A stretch of 64,000 nt of DNA from an uncultured Aquimarina sp. (GTDB lineage Bacteria; Bacteroidota; Bacteroidia; Flavobacteriales; Flavobacteriaceae): the NCBI GenBank assembly GCA_947500505.1, contig CANMSL010000001.1:682001-746000 (forward strand). The letters are read 5' to 3'. The notes under the pieces are model-generated. The model ran no database searches, was not told where the DNA came from, and saw only the letters and a list, made by a program, of their open reading frames with translations. Positions 53,192 through 63,271 of this stretch are shown piece by piece (the stretch's first letter is position 1; each line of letters opens with the position of its first letter). The translations under genes and the position numbers were made by a program.

Positions 53192-54052
53192 ATGAAATTA
53201 CATGCTGTAAAAGCAGGAAACTTTAAACTTGATGGTGGAGCCATGTTTGGTGTTGTCCCTAAAGTTTTGTGGAATAAAACGAATCCAGCCGATGCCAATA
53301 ATCTTATTGATATTGCTGCCAGATGTCTTTTGATTGAAGACGGGGATCGTTTGATTCTTATAGATACTGGTATGGGAAACAAACAATCAGATAAGTTTTT
53401 TGGTTATTATTCTCTCTGGGGAGATGATAATTTAGACAAATCACTAAACGAAAAAGGCTTTCAGAGAGAAGATATAACTGATGTTTTTTTAACACATTTA
53501 CATTTTGACCATTGTGGAGGTGCAGTACAATGGAATCCGAGTAGAACAGGATATGAACTCGCTTTTAAAAACGCTAAGGTCTGGAGTAATGAAAATCACT
53601 GGAAATGTGCTACAGAGCCCAATGCTAGAGAAAAAGCATCTTTCTTAAAAGAAAATATATTGCCAATCGAGGAAAGCGGCCATCTCGGTTTTATTTCCAG
53701 AACAGGAGAAACATTCCAAAAAAATACAGAATTAGGTTTTGGCGTACTATTTGTAGATGGACATACCGAAAAACAAATGATCCCTCACATAAAATATAAA
53801 GAAAAAACAATTGTATTTATGGCTGATTTGTTACCAACAGCAGGTCATATTCCGCTGCCGTATGTAATGGGATATGATACTCGGCCGTTGCTAACATTGC
53901 CTGAAAAAAAATTATTTTTGGAAAATGCGGCTTTAAATAATTGGTACCTGTTTATGGAACACGATGCACATAATGAAATTATTACCGTACAACAAACTGA
54001 AAAAGGAGTACGATATAAAGAAACTTTTACTTGTAATGAAATATTTAATTAA
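53192..54052 (+). CDS. MBL-fold metallo-hydrolase
   Basis: A 286-residue metallo-beta-lactamase-fold hydrolase. The di-zinc motif is THLHFDHCGG, with later ligands in FVDGHTEKQM, VFMADLLP and MEHDAHNE. There is no signal peptide. The layout resembles quorum-quenching lactonases and other small-molecule hydrolases, but the substrate is unknown. Its stop lies 8 nt before the likely start of the subtilase gene, so the two are probably co-transcribed. Confidence 0.9.
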   Translation: MKLHAVKAGNFKLDGGAMFGVVPKVLWNKTNPADANNLIDIAARCLLIEDGDRLILIDTGMGNKQSDKFFGYYSLWGDDNLDKSLNEKGFQREDITDVFLTHLHFDHCGGAVQWNPSRTGYELAFKNAKVWSNENHWKCATEPNAREKASFLKENILPIEESGHLGFISRTGETFQKNTELGFGVLFVDGHTEKQMIPHIKYKEKTIVFMADLLPTAGHIPLPYVMGYDTRPLLTLPEKKLFLENAALNNWYLFMEHDAHNEIITVQQTEKGVRYKETFTCNEIFN

Positions 54053-54059
54053 TACTGCT

Positions 54060-55739
54060 ATGATTCCCAATACTAATAAATTACTTATCGCTTCAATTAC
54101 TTCTTCCATGTTATTAAGCAGTTGTGGAGCACCTACAATAATTTCTACTCCCATAGAAAACATTGATACAATTCCTTTAAAAAATATAGTATTAACAGAT
54201 ACCCAGCTAAAAAACTGGAATTCTGCTGATTTAACTATGGATACCATTCCAGGAATGAGTGTCGATCGCGCATATAACGAGTTAATCAAAAACAAAAAAG
54301 GACAAACCATTATTGTTGGCGTTATTGATAGTGGTGTGGATATTGAACATGAAGACCTTGATGGGGTTATCTGGACTAATACCAAAGAAATCAGAAATAA
54401 CGGAAAAGATGATGATAATAATGGTTATATAGACGATATTCATGGATGGAATTTTCTTGGAGATTCTGAAAATGAAAACCTGGAGTATACAAGAATTGTT
54501 AAAAAGTTAAAACCTCGATTTGAAGGAAAAAACTTAGCTTCCATAGATGCTGCCGATAAAGATCTTTACCAAACTTATATAGAAGCGAAAGCAGAATATG
54601 AAAAAGAATATCAGGAAGCTTTAGGTAATAAAAACAGATATGAACAGATATTACAACAAGTTCAAATCTCGCATAAAAAACTAACCGAGGTTTTAGGAAA
54701 AGAAGACTATACTCAACAAGAATTGCTTTCAGCAAAGGCTGAAACACCAGAGATGCAGCAATATGTAGCAATTCTTTCTCAAATGTTTGGATTCTTGGAG
54801 AAAGACGAAAAGATTCCCTATTTAATTAATAACCTTAAAGAAGGAATTGATCATTTTACCGAAAAGCTAAATTATCATCTTAATCTTGATTTTGATGGTA
54901 GAGCAAAGGTTGGAGATAATGTTAATGATATCACCGATGTCAATTACGGTAACAATAACGTAATGGGTCCAAATCCTGAAAAAGAAGGTATTAAACATGG
55001 AACTCACGTAGCAGGAATCATTGCAGCTGAGCGCAATAACGGAAAAGGAGTTAATGGAATTGCCCAAAATGTTAAAATAATGGCTCTCAGAGCCGTGCCC
55101 AATGGTGATGAATACGATAAAGACATCGCATTGGCTATTCGCTATGCAGTAGATAATGGTGCTAAGGTTATCAATACCAGTTTCGGTAAATATTATTCTA
55201 CTCACCCAGAATGGGTACGAGATGCAATAAAATATGCCGGAGAGAAAGATGTTTTAATCGTAAATGCCGCAGGAAACGAAGGAATCGATTTAGATCAAAA
55301 AGCGGTTTATCCTAATGATCAAACTGATAATTCTTCTGAGGTTTCAGAAAATTTTATAACCATAGGTGCTTTAAATTATGAATATGGTGCCAATTTGGTT
55401 GCAGACTTTTCTAACTATGGTAAAAGTAATGTAGATGCTTTTGCTCCAGGTGTAAAAATATGGGCAACTACTCCGTCTAATTCTTATGAATACCTACAGG
55501 GAACTTCTATGGCTGCACCGGCAGTTTCAGGTGTTGCAGCACTTATCCGGTCTTATTACCCGAAATTGAAAGCTTCTCAGGTAAAGCAAATATTGATGGA
55601 TAGTGGTCTTAGCACTAATACGTCAGTAGTAGTTGGTGGTGACAGCACTAAATCAAATAAGTTTACAGAATTATCAAAATCAGGTAAAATGGTAAATCTA
55701 TATAATGCCCTTATTTTGGCAGATAAAATTTCTAAATAA
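54060..55739 (+). CDS. S8 subtilisin-like protease, lipoprotein
   Basis: A 559-residue serine protease. The ATG at 54060 gives a normal SPII signal with lipobox LLSSC (Cys 22); longer starts overlap the MBL gene. Catalytic Asp 90 (IDSGVDIEHEDLDG), His 313 (KHGTHVAGI) and Ser 483 (GTSMAAPAVSG) are present. About 220 residues separate Asp and His, much more than in subtilisin; this insert is Lys/Glu/Gln-rich and largely helical. No sorting domain, so it remains anchored. 12 nt before the M1 peptidase gene. Confidence 0.92.
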   Translation: MIPNTNKLLIASITSSMLLSSCGAPTIISTPIENIDTIPLKNIVLTDTQLKNWNSADLTMDTIPGMSVDRAYNELIKNKKGQTIIVGVIDSGVDIEHEDLDGVIWTNTKEIRNNGKDDDNNGYIDDIHGWNFLGDSENENLEYTRIVKKLKPRFEGKNLASIDAADKDLYQTYIEAKAEYEKEYQEALGNKNRYEQILQQVQISHKKLTEVLGKEDYTQQELLSAKAETPEMQQYVAILSQMFGFLEKDEKIPYLINNLKEGIDHFTEKLNYHLNLDFDGRAKVGDNVNDITDVNYGNNNVMGPNPEKEGIKHGTHVAGIIAAERNNGKGVNGIAQNVKIMALRAVPNGDEYDKDIALAIRYAVDNGAKVINTSFGKYYSTHPEWVRDAIKYAGEKDVLIVNAAGNEGIDLDQKAVYPNDQTDNSSEVSENFITIGALNYEYGANLVADFSNYGKSNVDAFAPGVKIWATTPSNSYEYLQGTSMAAPAVSGVAALIRSYYPKLKASQVKQILMDSGLSTNTSVVVGGDSTKSNKFTELSKSGKMVNLYNALILADKISK

Positions 55740-55751
55740 AAAACATAACAT

Positions 55752-57584
55752 ATGATTTTCAGAATAATCTCAATTGGATTCTTGCTTTCGGTTTTAGGTA
55801 TTTCGGCACAAAATAATACGAACTACTGGCAACAACATGTTGACTATACCATGAATGTTGACATGAATGTTGAAAATTATAAATACACAGGAAAACAAGA
55901 ATTAATATACACCAACAACTCTCCGGATACCTTATATCAGGTATTTTACCATTTATATTTTAATGCATTTCAACCCGGTAGTGAGATGGATGTTCGTTCC
56001 AGAAATATTCCAGATCCGGATCCCAGAGTAATGGATAGAATTAGTAAACTTTCTCCAGAAGAAATCGGATATTTAAAAGTTTCTTCTTTAAAACAAAACG
56101 GAGCTAATTTAAAATATGAAGTTGCAGGTACAGTTTTAGAAGTAGAATTAAACAAACCCATTTCACCAGGTGAAAAAGTGACCTTTTCTATGGATTTTGA
56201 CGGTCAGGTCCCTAATCAGATACGTCGTTCAGGACGCAATAGTAAAGAAGATGTAGCCTTATCTATGACACAATGGTATCCTAAAATAGCAGAATATGAT
56301 TTTGAAGGGTGGCACGCCGATCCTTATATTGCTAGAGAATTTCACGGTGTTTGGGGTAATTTTGACGTAACAATAAATATAGATAAAAATTATATTTTAG
56401 GAGGTTCAGGATATTTACAAAACCCACAAGAAATAGGATATGGATATGAAAAACCAGGAACAAAAGTTAAACAAAAGGATAAAAAACTATCCTGGCATTT
56501 TATAGCACCTAATGTACATGATTTTACCTGGGCAGCGGATCCTGAATATATTCATGATGTAGTGCAGGTTCCTGATGGACCTGTACTTCATTTTTTATAT
56601 AAAAACAAAGAAGAGTATTTGGAAAACTGGAAAAAATTGCAGCCTAAATCTGTAGCGCTTATGCAATATTTCAGTGATAAAATTGGAAAATATCCCTATG
56701 ACCAATATTCTATCATCCAGGGAGGAGACGGCGGTATGGAATATGCAATGTGTACATTGATCACCGGAGGAAGAAACCTTGGGAGTCTTGTCGGGGTAAC
56801 TGCTCACGAAATGGCACACGCCTGGTTTCAACATATACTAGCAACAAATGAAGCTAAACACGAGTGGATGGACGAAGGTTTTACCAGTTATATATCGACA
56901 TTAGCTATGAATGAAGTAATGCAGCAAAATAGCCCTAACCCTTTAGAAGGAATGTATCAGGGGTATTTTCAGTTGGCCAATTCGGGAATAGAACAACCAC
57001 AATCCACACACGCTGACCGATATAGCAGAAACGGTGCTTATGGTGCTTCTGCATATGCCAAAGGAGCTGTTTTTATGGCGCAACTTGGTTATATAATTGG
57101 ACAAGAGAATTTGTCTAAAACCATTAGACGATACTATGAAGAGTGGAAATTCAAACATCCTACCCCTAATGATTTTAAACGTGTGGCAGAAAAAGTTTCT
57201 GGGATGCAACTGGATTGGTACCTCACAGACTGGACCCAAACGGCCAATACGATAGATTATGGAATAAAGGAAGTTACTGAAATTAAAAACAAAACTTCAG
57301 TAATACTGGAACGAATAGGATTAATGCCGATGCCTATAGATTTATATGTGACGTATGTCGATGGAACTCAGGAATCTTTCTACATTCCGCTAAGAATGAT
57401 GAGAAAAGAAAAAGAAAATCCTTTTCCAAAGATGAATAGAAATGTTTTATCGGATTGGCCCTGGACAAATCCCACATATACTTTAGAGATATCTAAGCCA
57501 AAAACTGAAATAAAATCTATTAAAATTGATATCACCAGCCAATTGGCTGATACTAATAGTGATAATAACGGTTTTTCTCAATAA
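55752..57584 (+). CDS. M1 family metallopeptidase, exported
   Basis: A 610-residue gluzincin aminopeptidase with signal peptide (MIFRIISIGFLLSVLGISAQ). The zinc site is HEMAHAW followed by the third ligand Glu in EWMDEGFTSY, and the substrate-binding GGMEY reads GDGGMEYAM. The N-terminal beta domain (about 25-220) is typical. It lies 12 nt after the subtilase gene, so together they form an exported protein-degrading pair. A strong terminator follows. Confidence 0.93.
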   Translation: MIFRIISIGFLLSVLGISAQNNTNYWQQHVDYTMNVDMNVENYKYTGKQELIYTNNSPDTLYQVFYHLYFNAFQPGSEMDVRSRNIPDPDPRVMDRISKLSPEEIGYLKVSSLKQNGANLKYEVAGTVLEVELNKPISPGEKVTFSMDFDGQVPNQIRRSGRNSKEDVALSMTQWYPKIAEYDFEGWHADPYIAREFHGVWGNFDVTINIDKNYILGGSGYLQNPQEIGYGYEKPGTKVKQKDKKLSWHFIAPNVHDFTWAADPEYIHDVVQVPDGPVLHFLYKNKEEYLENWKKLQPKSVALMQYFSDKIGKYPYDQYSIIQGGDGGMEYAMCTLITGGRNLGSLVGVTAHEMAHAWFQHILATNEAKHEWMDEGFTSYISTLAMNEVMQQNSPNPLEGMYQGYFQLANSGIEQPQSTHADRYSRNGAYGASAYAKGAVFMAQLGYIIGQENLSKTIRRYYEEWKFKHPTPNDFKRVAEKVSGMQLDWYLTDWTQTANTIDYGIKEVTEIKNKTSVILERIGLMPMPIDLYVTYVDGTQESFYIPLRMMRKEKENPFPKMNRNVLSDWPWTNPTYTLEISKPKTEIKSIKIDITSQLADTNSDNNGFSQ

Positions 57585-57606
57585 CAAGATGTTATTTTAA
57601 TATTCT

Positions 57607-57644
57607 AAAAAGACCCTTTGTAAAAATTTACAAAGGGTCTTTTT
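57607..57644 (+). terminator. Terminator of the protease operon
   Basis: AAAAAGACCCTTTGTAAA (57607-57624) pairs perfectly with TTTACAAAGGGTCTTTTT (57627-57644), 22 nt after the M1 peptidase stop. Confidence 0.92.
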
Positions 57645-57686
57645 AGTAATCCCTTCTTAACATATTCAATGTTAAATAGTAAGATC

Positions 57687-57719
57687 TTTGTTTATTTGTT
57701 AAAAAAGTGTTTATTTTTG
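57687..57719 (+). promoter_or_regulatory. Promoter of the T9SS propeller gene
   Basis: TTTG at 57687-57690 and TATTTTTG at 57712-57719 form a -33/-7 pair 21 nt apart. The resulting leader of about 160 nt before the ATG at 57889 is unusually long; it contains no obvious fold apart from AT-rich sequence. Confidence 0.5.
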
Positions 57720-57888
57720 GCGCAAAAAATTATTTATTGTAAAAATTTAGGGTTTTAGGCGAATAAATTGTTATATCTAGAAGATATAAAACTAGGTACG
57801 CTTCTTCTTAGAATGTAAAAATCTTAGAACAACGTATTTATTCATTATTTTCGAAAACAAAAATTGTAAATATATTAAACTATTAAGT

Positions 57889-60612
57889 ATGAAAAAGATA
57901 AAATTACTACTACCACTTTCTGTAGTGTTGATCTCTTTGGTTGTATTGGCTACTTATTTCAGCCAAGGTGAACAAAACGTAGATCAGGCTACAAAAGAAT
58001 TCATTCCGATTAAGAAGGAAGGGAAAAAGAAGAAAAAAACGATGGAAGAAAGACGTCGTTTTACAGAAGAACGCATTTTATATGAGTTCAATCTTCAAAA
58101 AAACCCTACAACTGGATCAATTCCAATGGAAGAAAAGGACAAGGAAGTTAGTATGTCTGAAGATATTATGGTAGCAACTCTATCGAAAAACGCTAAAGAT
58201 GTAAGCAATACTACTTATATTTCTCGAGGACCATCCAACTTAGGAGGAAGAACAAGAGCGCTTGTCATAGATAGATCGGACAATACTAGTAACACGATTA
58301 TTGCTGGTGGAGTCAGTAGTGGAGTATTTAGAACTACTAATGGAGGAGCTAGCTGGACTAAAGTTTCAGCAAATAATGAAATTCATAACGTTACTACGAT
58401 AGTTCAGGATCCAAGAGCAGGTTTTGAAAATATTTGGTATTACGGAACTGGAGAAAGTCAGGGTAATTCTGCCTCGGCTTCTGGTGCTAGGTTTTTTGGT
58501 CAGGGAATATGGAGATCCATAGATGGTGGGTTATCCTGGAATCAATTACCAAGTACGGCTTCTGTTCAAGAAGAGAATGATTCTCCTTTTGATTTTATGT
58601 ATAAGATCGATATACATCCTATAACGGGTGATTTATATGCAGGAGCAGGAGGAGCAATAAGGAGATTTGATGGTAATACCTGGACTGTTGAGTTAGATTC
58701 AGGTGGAAATTTCTTTTCCGATTTAGTAATCACAAGCACTGGTATCGTATATGCCGCGTTTTCTGGAGCCTCTACTGCATCAAACGGTGTATGGCGATCT
58801 GATAACGGTACCGATACATACACCCGGATAGGATCTAATACTTCTCCTGGTTTTAATTCAAACGGAAGAATGGTTCTTGCTATCGCTCCATCTAATGAAA
58901 ACCTTGTATATGCTCTTCATACTGTAGATGCTGTTATTGAAGCTGGTTTATGGAGATGGGATGATAGTGGCGCCGGATCCTGGATTGATTTTTCCAATAA
59001 AATGCCAGACGAAGTTGGAGGAGATTTAGAAGGAAATGACCCTATTGCAGTGCAAGGTGGTTATGACCTGGTTGTAAGTGTAAAACCTGATGATGAAGAT
59101 TTTGTGTTGATTGGAGGAACAAATGCATATAAAATAGAAAACATTATTACTCAACCCATGTTTACCAGAATAGGAGGATATATCAGTAATGAGAGTTATG
59201 GTTTATATAATTTAGGTGGAGGAGATGCACATCACCCAGATATCCATGCATTAGTTTTTGATCCAAATAATTTGGACATTTTATTCAGTGGAACTGATGG
59301 AGGAGTTCATAAAACTGAGGATATAAATGCTGCTACAGTAAGTTGGATAAATTTGAATAATAATTATCAAACATACCAATATTATAATGTTGCAATTAGT
59401 CCTAATGTCGGATCAGATATTGTAATCGGAGGTGCTCAAGATAATGGTACAACCGCTGGTGGTACGGATTTTGGAAGACCAAATCTTTCATCTATGTCGT
59501 TAGTAGCAGGCGGAGACGGTGTTGCTGTAGGTATATCAAATGATAATGCTTGTCTGCCTTTCTTTTTTGGATCTCAAAACGGGAATATAAGAAGGGACTG
59601 TCCTAATGGACAAAACATTACTCCCGAGGGATCTAGTAGTCAGTTTGTTACCTATTTTTATTTAGATCCTAGTAATAATAATGCTCTTTATTATGCTGGA
59701 GAGGAAAGTCTTTATAGAACTACTGAATCAAGCGAGGTTACCTCATCTACTTGGTCACGTCTTGGAATTCTCAGTGCTCTCAGCGGAGTAACAAATGAAA
59801 GAATCAGACAGATGGCTGCTTCTTGGGGTACTTATGATCCCGCAACTAGCTATTTATTAATTGGTGGAGACAGAGGATCTTTAGTACGATTAAATAATCC
59901 TCAAAATGCGTCTAGTTTTATTTTTGCTGATTTCGATAACATTACCCCTTCTGGAGCAAGTGGTGTTGTAAGTGGTATAGCGGTACACCCTACTAATCGA
60001 GATATCGTTATGGTAACCTACTCTAACTATGGCGTTACTAATATTTTTGTAACTACAAATGCTACTGCAAATTCTCCAACCTGGAACGTTGCAGAAAGAA
60101 ATTTAGATACATTCTCTATACGATCAGCTGCCATTACAGAGGTTGATGGCGAAACCAGATATTTTGTAGGAACTGCCAGAGGATTGTATAGTAGTTTAGA
60201 TCCTGTAAATCAGGATTGGTCTATTGAAGCTCCCGATCAAATTGGTTTTGCGGTAGTTAGTGCTTTAGCATACCGACCAGCCGACAATAAACTTTTAGTA
60301 GGAACTCATGGCAATGGAATGTATGAAGGAACTGTAGCGCCAACGCTTTCTGTAGAAGAATTCGATGCTTCTGATGCCAGCTTTGTGGCTTGGCCAATTC
60401 CTACTAATGATATTATCAATATTGTGATTGAAGATTCTTTTGTAGAAGGTGATCTGGATTATGCGGTATATAGTATCGATGGAAAAAAAGTTAAAAGTGG
60501 TGAATTGAATAGTGACAAACAAGTCAACGTGAGTAACTTAACCCAAGGAAACTATATTTTGCAATTAAGCTCTGCTTCAAAAAAGAAAGCAATAATGTTT
60601 AATAAACAATAA
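57889..60612 (+). CDS. T9SS-exported sortilin-like beta-propeller protein
   Basis: A 907-residue secreted protein. A signal/anchor (LLLPLSVVLISLVVLATYF) is followed by a Lys/Glu-rich spacer, then VPS10/BNR-type propeller repeats (FRTTNGGASWTKV, RSIDGGLSWNQL, HKTEDINAATVSW). The last 75 residues are a type A T9SS C-terminal domain: WPIPTNDIINIVI, DYAVYSIDGKKVKSGE, QGNYILQLSS. It is therefore delivered through the outer membrane and cleaved or attached. The ligand is unknown. Confidence 0.9.
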   Translation: MKKIKLLLPLSVVLISLVVLATYFSQGEQNVDQATKEFIPIKKEGKKKKKTMEERRRFTEERILYEFNLQKNPTTGSIPMEEKDKEVSMSEDIMVATLSKNAKDVSNTTYISRGPSNLGGRTRALVIDRSDNTSNTIIAGGVSSGVFRTTNGGASWTKVSANNEIHNVTTIVQDPRAGFENIWYYGTGESQGNSASASGARFFGQGIWRSIDGGLSWNQLPSTASVQEENDSPFDFMYKIDIHPITGDLYAGAGGAIRRFDGNTWTVELDSGGNFFSDLVITSTGIVYAAFSGASTASNGVWRSDNGTDTYTRIGSNTSPGFNSNGRMVLAIAPSNENLVYALHTVDAVIEAGLWRWDDSGAGSWIDFSNKMPDEVGGDLEGNDPIAVQGGYDLVVSVKPDDEDFVLIGGTNAYKIENIITQPMFTRIGGYISNESYGLYNLGGGDAHHPDIHALVFDPNNLDILFSGTDGGVHKTEDINAATVSWINLNNNYQTYQYYNVAISPNVGSDIVIGGAQDNGTTAGGTDFGRPNLSSMSLVAGGDGVAVGISNDNACLPFFFGSQNGNIRRDCPNGQNITPEGSSSQFVTYFYLDPSNNNALYYAGEESLYRTTESSEVTSSTWSRLGILSALSGVTNERIRQMAASWGTYDPATSYLLIGGDRGSLVRLNNPQNASSFIFADFDNITPSGASGVVSGIAVHPTNRDIVMVTYSNYGVTNIFVTTNATANSPTWNVAERNLDTFSIRSAAITEVDGETRYFVGTARGLYSSLDPVNQDWSIEAPDQIGFAVVSALAYRPADNKLLVGTHGNGMYEGTVAPTLSVEEFDASDASFVAWPIPTNDIINIVIEDSFVEGDLDYAVYSIDGKKVKSGELNSDKQVNVSNLTQGNYILQLSSASKKKAIMFNKQ

Positions 60613-60631
60613 CGTATTCTAAATTTTATTA

Positions 60632-60666
60632 AAAATCCGGTGTTAGAAAAACTAACACCGGATTTT
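60632..60666 (+). terminator. Terminator after the T9SS propeller gene
   Basis: AAAATCCGGTGTTAG (60632-60646) pairs perfectly with CTAACACCGGATTTT (60652-60666). Confidence 0.92.
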
Positions 60667-60715
60667 CTTTTTCCAGTATATTCATACCAATTCTTATCTG
60701 TATTTTTACCATATA

Positions 60716-61096
60716 ATGAAGGAAACATTAGGTATCAAAGAAAAACTAAAAAGCAAAACAGAAATAGAGCTTCTTTTTTCTGAAGGAAAATCTATTTCCA
60801 GACATCCGGTACGTCTGATTTACAGAAAAGCTACACTACAAAAAGATATTACTATTCTAACTGCAGTTTCAGTTAGCAAGCGTAATTTTAAAAAAGCTGT
60901 GGATCGCAACCGTATAAAACGTTTATTACGCGAAAGTTATAGAAAAAATAAGTATCTTGTACTCCATAACACTACTCATCAATTCACTTTTATGTTCTTA
61001 TACACAGGTAAAAAAATACCTGATTATGAATTGATAGCATCAAAAATGAAAGAAATAATTCAAAAGTTTATTGCCAAAGAAATTGAAGCATCTTAG
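60716..61096 (+). CDS. rnpA: Ribonuclease P protein component
   Basis: Protein subunit of RNase P, which matures tRNA 5' ends. The 126 residues contain the signature VSVSKRNFKKAVDRNRIKRL and LLRESYRKN. It is not next to rpmH as in many bacteria; instead it overlaps an S41 protease gene region, an order seen in flavobacteria. The protease's ATG lies 30 nt after the stop. Confidence 0.95.
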   Translation: MKETLGIKEKLKSKTEIELLFSEGKSISRHPVRLIYRKATLQKDITILTAVSVSKRNFKKAVDRNRIKRLLRESYRKNKYLVLHNTTHQFTFMFLYTGKKIPDYELIASKMKEIIQKFIAKEIEAS

Positions 61097-61125
61097 TGCT
61101 TACTATCTTATTACTTGATAAAAAA

Positions 61126-62766
61126 ATGAAAAAGATTATTCGTATGAAAAAGAAGATTCTTTATCCTGCAATTGCAATTCTTATCCTATTCTCTACGGTA
61201 AGTTTTAAATCAGATTTTTTTGAAATTGCCAAGCAAATCGAAATTTTTACTACTATGTTTAAGGAGTTAAACATGAACTATGTAGATGAAACGAATCCTG
61301 CCGAATTAATGGATACAGCCATTAAGGCTATGTTAGACGATTTAGACCCCTACACTAAATATTGGAATGAGCAAGATGTGGAAGCTTCTAAAATTAGAAA
61401 TGCCGGAGAATATACTGGTATCGGAGCTTCAGTAAGAACAGTAAAAGATAAAATAATAGTTGTAGAACCCTATGAAGACTACCCCGCAGATAAAGCTGGT
61501 CTAAAAGCCGGAGATGAAATTATACAGATTGGAGATGTAGTGGTTTCAGATTTTGAAGAAGATGCAGGAGAACTCCTCAAAGGAGCTAGTGGTACGAAAG
61601 TAGAAATAACCTATAAGAGACAGAATCAAACCAAAACTACAATTTTAACCAGAGAAGAAATAGAGGTGAAGGCAGTTCCGTTCTTTTCATTACTTGATGA
61701 TAATACTGGATATATCGTTTTATCAAAGTTTAACAATAAGGCATCTTCAGAAACTATAGCTGCCTTAAAGGATCTTAAAGCCAAAGGAGCAGATAAAATA
61801 ATATTAGACCTTAGAGGAAATCCTGGAGGTTTACTCAGTGAGGCGATTAATGTTACCAATATCTTTGTCCCAAAAGGAGAGCTTATTACAACTACAAAAT
61901 CAGTCGTGAAAAAATATAATAAAGAATATTTCACAAAAAAATCTCCTATTGATACAGATATACCTTTGGTGGTATTAGTAAATGGTAGAAGTGCTTCTGC
62001 TAGCGAAATTGTAGCAGGAAGTATTCAGGATTTAGATAGAGGGGTGGTTATCGGTGCAAGAAGTTTTGGAAAAGGATTAGTACAGCGTCCTAAAAAATTA
62101 ACCTATGGAACCCAGCTGAAAATAACAATCTCCCGTTATTATACTCCTAGCGGAAGGTGTATTCAGGCTTTGGATTATTGGAATCGTGATGAAAATAACA
62201 AGGCGGTACGTATAAATGAAGAAGATTTTAAAGCCTTTAAAACAAAAAATGGTAGAACTGTATATGATGGTGGCGGAATTCAACCGGATATAGTAATGGA
62301 GACATCAAAATTTAGCAATATTACTACTTCCCTACTTCAGTCTGATGCCATATTTGATTACGGAACCAAATACTATTATGAACATCCAAATGTAGATATT
62401 ACCAATTTTAAATTTTCTGACAAGGATTATTCTGATTTTAAAAATTTTGTGAAACAAAGTAATTTTGATTATGAAACCGCGACCGAAAAATCTCTTAAAA
62501 AATCTTTAGAAGTAGCTAAAAGAGATAAGTTAGATAAAGACATTGCTGAAAGTTATAATGCCTTGTTAGCGTCTATAAAGGATTCTAAAGAAAAGGGACT
62601 GGACACATATAAAACTGAGATTGTTAATCTGTTAACTGATGAAATTGTAAAACGTTACGCTTATCGAGAAGGTTTGTATAACTACTATATAACACATAAC
62701 CCCGAAATTGAAAAAAGTAAAGAAATCTTGGGAAATAAAGCTAAATATGAACAAATCATAAAGTAA
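61126..62766 (+). CDS. S41 family C-terminal processing peptidase
   Basis: A 546-residue periplasmic protease anchored or exported by an N-terminal hydrophobic helix (ILYPAIAILILFSTVSF). A PDZ domain lies around 75-165 (GIGASVRTVKDKIIVVEPYE; ADKAGLKAGDEIIQIG). The catalytic Ser/Lys dyad is in NGRSASASEIVAGSIQD and GARSFGKGLVQ. The ATG at 61126 is chosen over a GTG at 61096 that would overlap rnpA; 61144 is also possible. Tail helices about 430-546. Likely a Prc/CtpA-type protein quality-control or processing enzyme. Confidence 0.93.
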   Translation: MKKIIRMKKKILYPAIAILILFSTVSFKSDFFEIAKQIEIFTTMFKELNMNYVDETNPAELMDTAIKAMLDDLDPYTKYWNEQDVEASKIRNAGEYTGIGASVRTVKDKIIVVEPYEDYPADKAGLKAGDEIIQIGDVVVSDFEEDAGELLKGASGTKVEITYKRQNQTKTTILTREEIEVKAVPFFSLLDDNTGYIVLSKFNNKASSETIAALKDLKAKGADKIILDLRGNPGGLLSEAINVTNIFVPKGELITTTKSVVKKYNKEYFTKKSPIDTDIPLVVLVNGRSASASEIVAGSIQDLDRGVVIGARSFGKGLVQRPKKLTYGTQLKITISRYYTPSGRCIQALDYWNRDENNKAVRINEEDFKAFKTKNGRTVYDGGGIQPDIVMETSKFSNITTSLLQSDAIFDYGTKYYYEHPNVDITNFKFSDKDYSDFKNFVKQSNFDYETATEKSLKKSLEVAKRDKLDKDIAESYNALLASIKDSKEKGLDTYKTEIVNLLTDEIVKRYAYREGLYNYYITHNPEIEKSKEILGNKAKYEQIIK

Positions 62767-62786
62767 TTACTAAGCCAAATATATAA

Positions 62787-62824
62787 ACTAAAAACCTGAT
62801 ATAACAACCCGGTTTTTAGTTTAA
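62787..62824. terminator. Bidirectional terminator
   Basis: AAACTAAAAACC (62787-62798) pairs with GGTTTTTAGTTT (62812-62823) over a 13-nt loop. It overlaps the stop codon of the convergent acetyltransferase gene. Confidence 0.7.
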
Positions 62825-63268
62825 TGATTTCATCATTGCTATGTGTGGAATACCATCCTCTAAATACTCATTTCCTATTTGCTTAAAGCCATGTTTTTCG
62901 TAAAACTTTTTGAGATAACATTGCGCAGAAATCTCGATATCATCAACTCCAAATCTTTCTTCGATTCCTTCAACACTCTTTTTTATAAGATCATGTCCAT
63001 AGCCATATTTTCTTTCACTTTCTGACACTACTACTCTACCAATACTGGCATTTTTAAAGTAATCTCCAGCATTAAAAATCCTTGTGTATGCAATAATTTT
63101 ATTATCCTTATAGCCAATAATGTGCAATGCTTTTTGATCTTTATCATCTACATCTTGATAAACACAATCTTGTTCTACTACAAAAACTTCTGCGCGTAAG
63201 CGCAAAATTTTATACAGCTCTATCAATGTTAATTCATTGAAATCTTTAATTCTAAATTCGATACTCAT
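62816..63268 (-). CDS. ElaA-type GNAT acetyltransferase
   Basis: A 150-residue GNAT protein of the ElaA group. The opening RAEVFVVEQDCVYQDVDD and the central IIGYKDNKIIAYTRIF are hallmarks; the acetyl-CoA loop reads SERKYGYGHDLIK. The tail FYEKHGFKQIGNEYLEDGIPHI is typical. The substrate is not known. 3 nt downstream of the cation transporter gene, so the two are likely co-transcribed. Confidence 0.9.
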   Translation of the reverse strand: MSIEFRIKDFNELTLIELYKILRLRAEVFVVEQDCVYQDVDDKDQKALHIIGYKDNKIIAYTRIFNAGDYFKNASIGRVVVSESERKYGYGHDLIKKSVEGIEERFGVDDIEISAQCYLKKFYEKHGFKQIGNEYLEDGIPHIAMMKSLN

Positions 63269-63271
63269 ATA

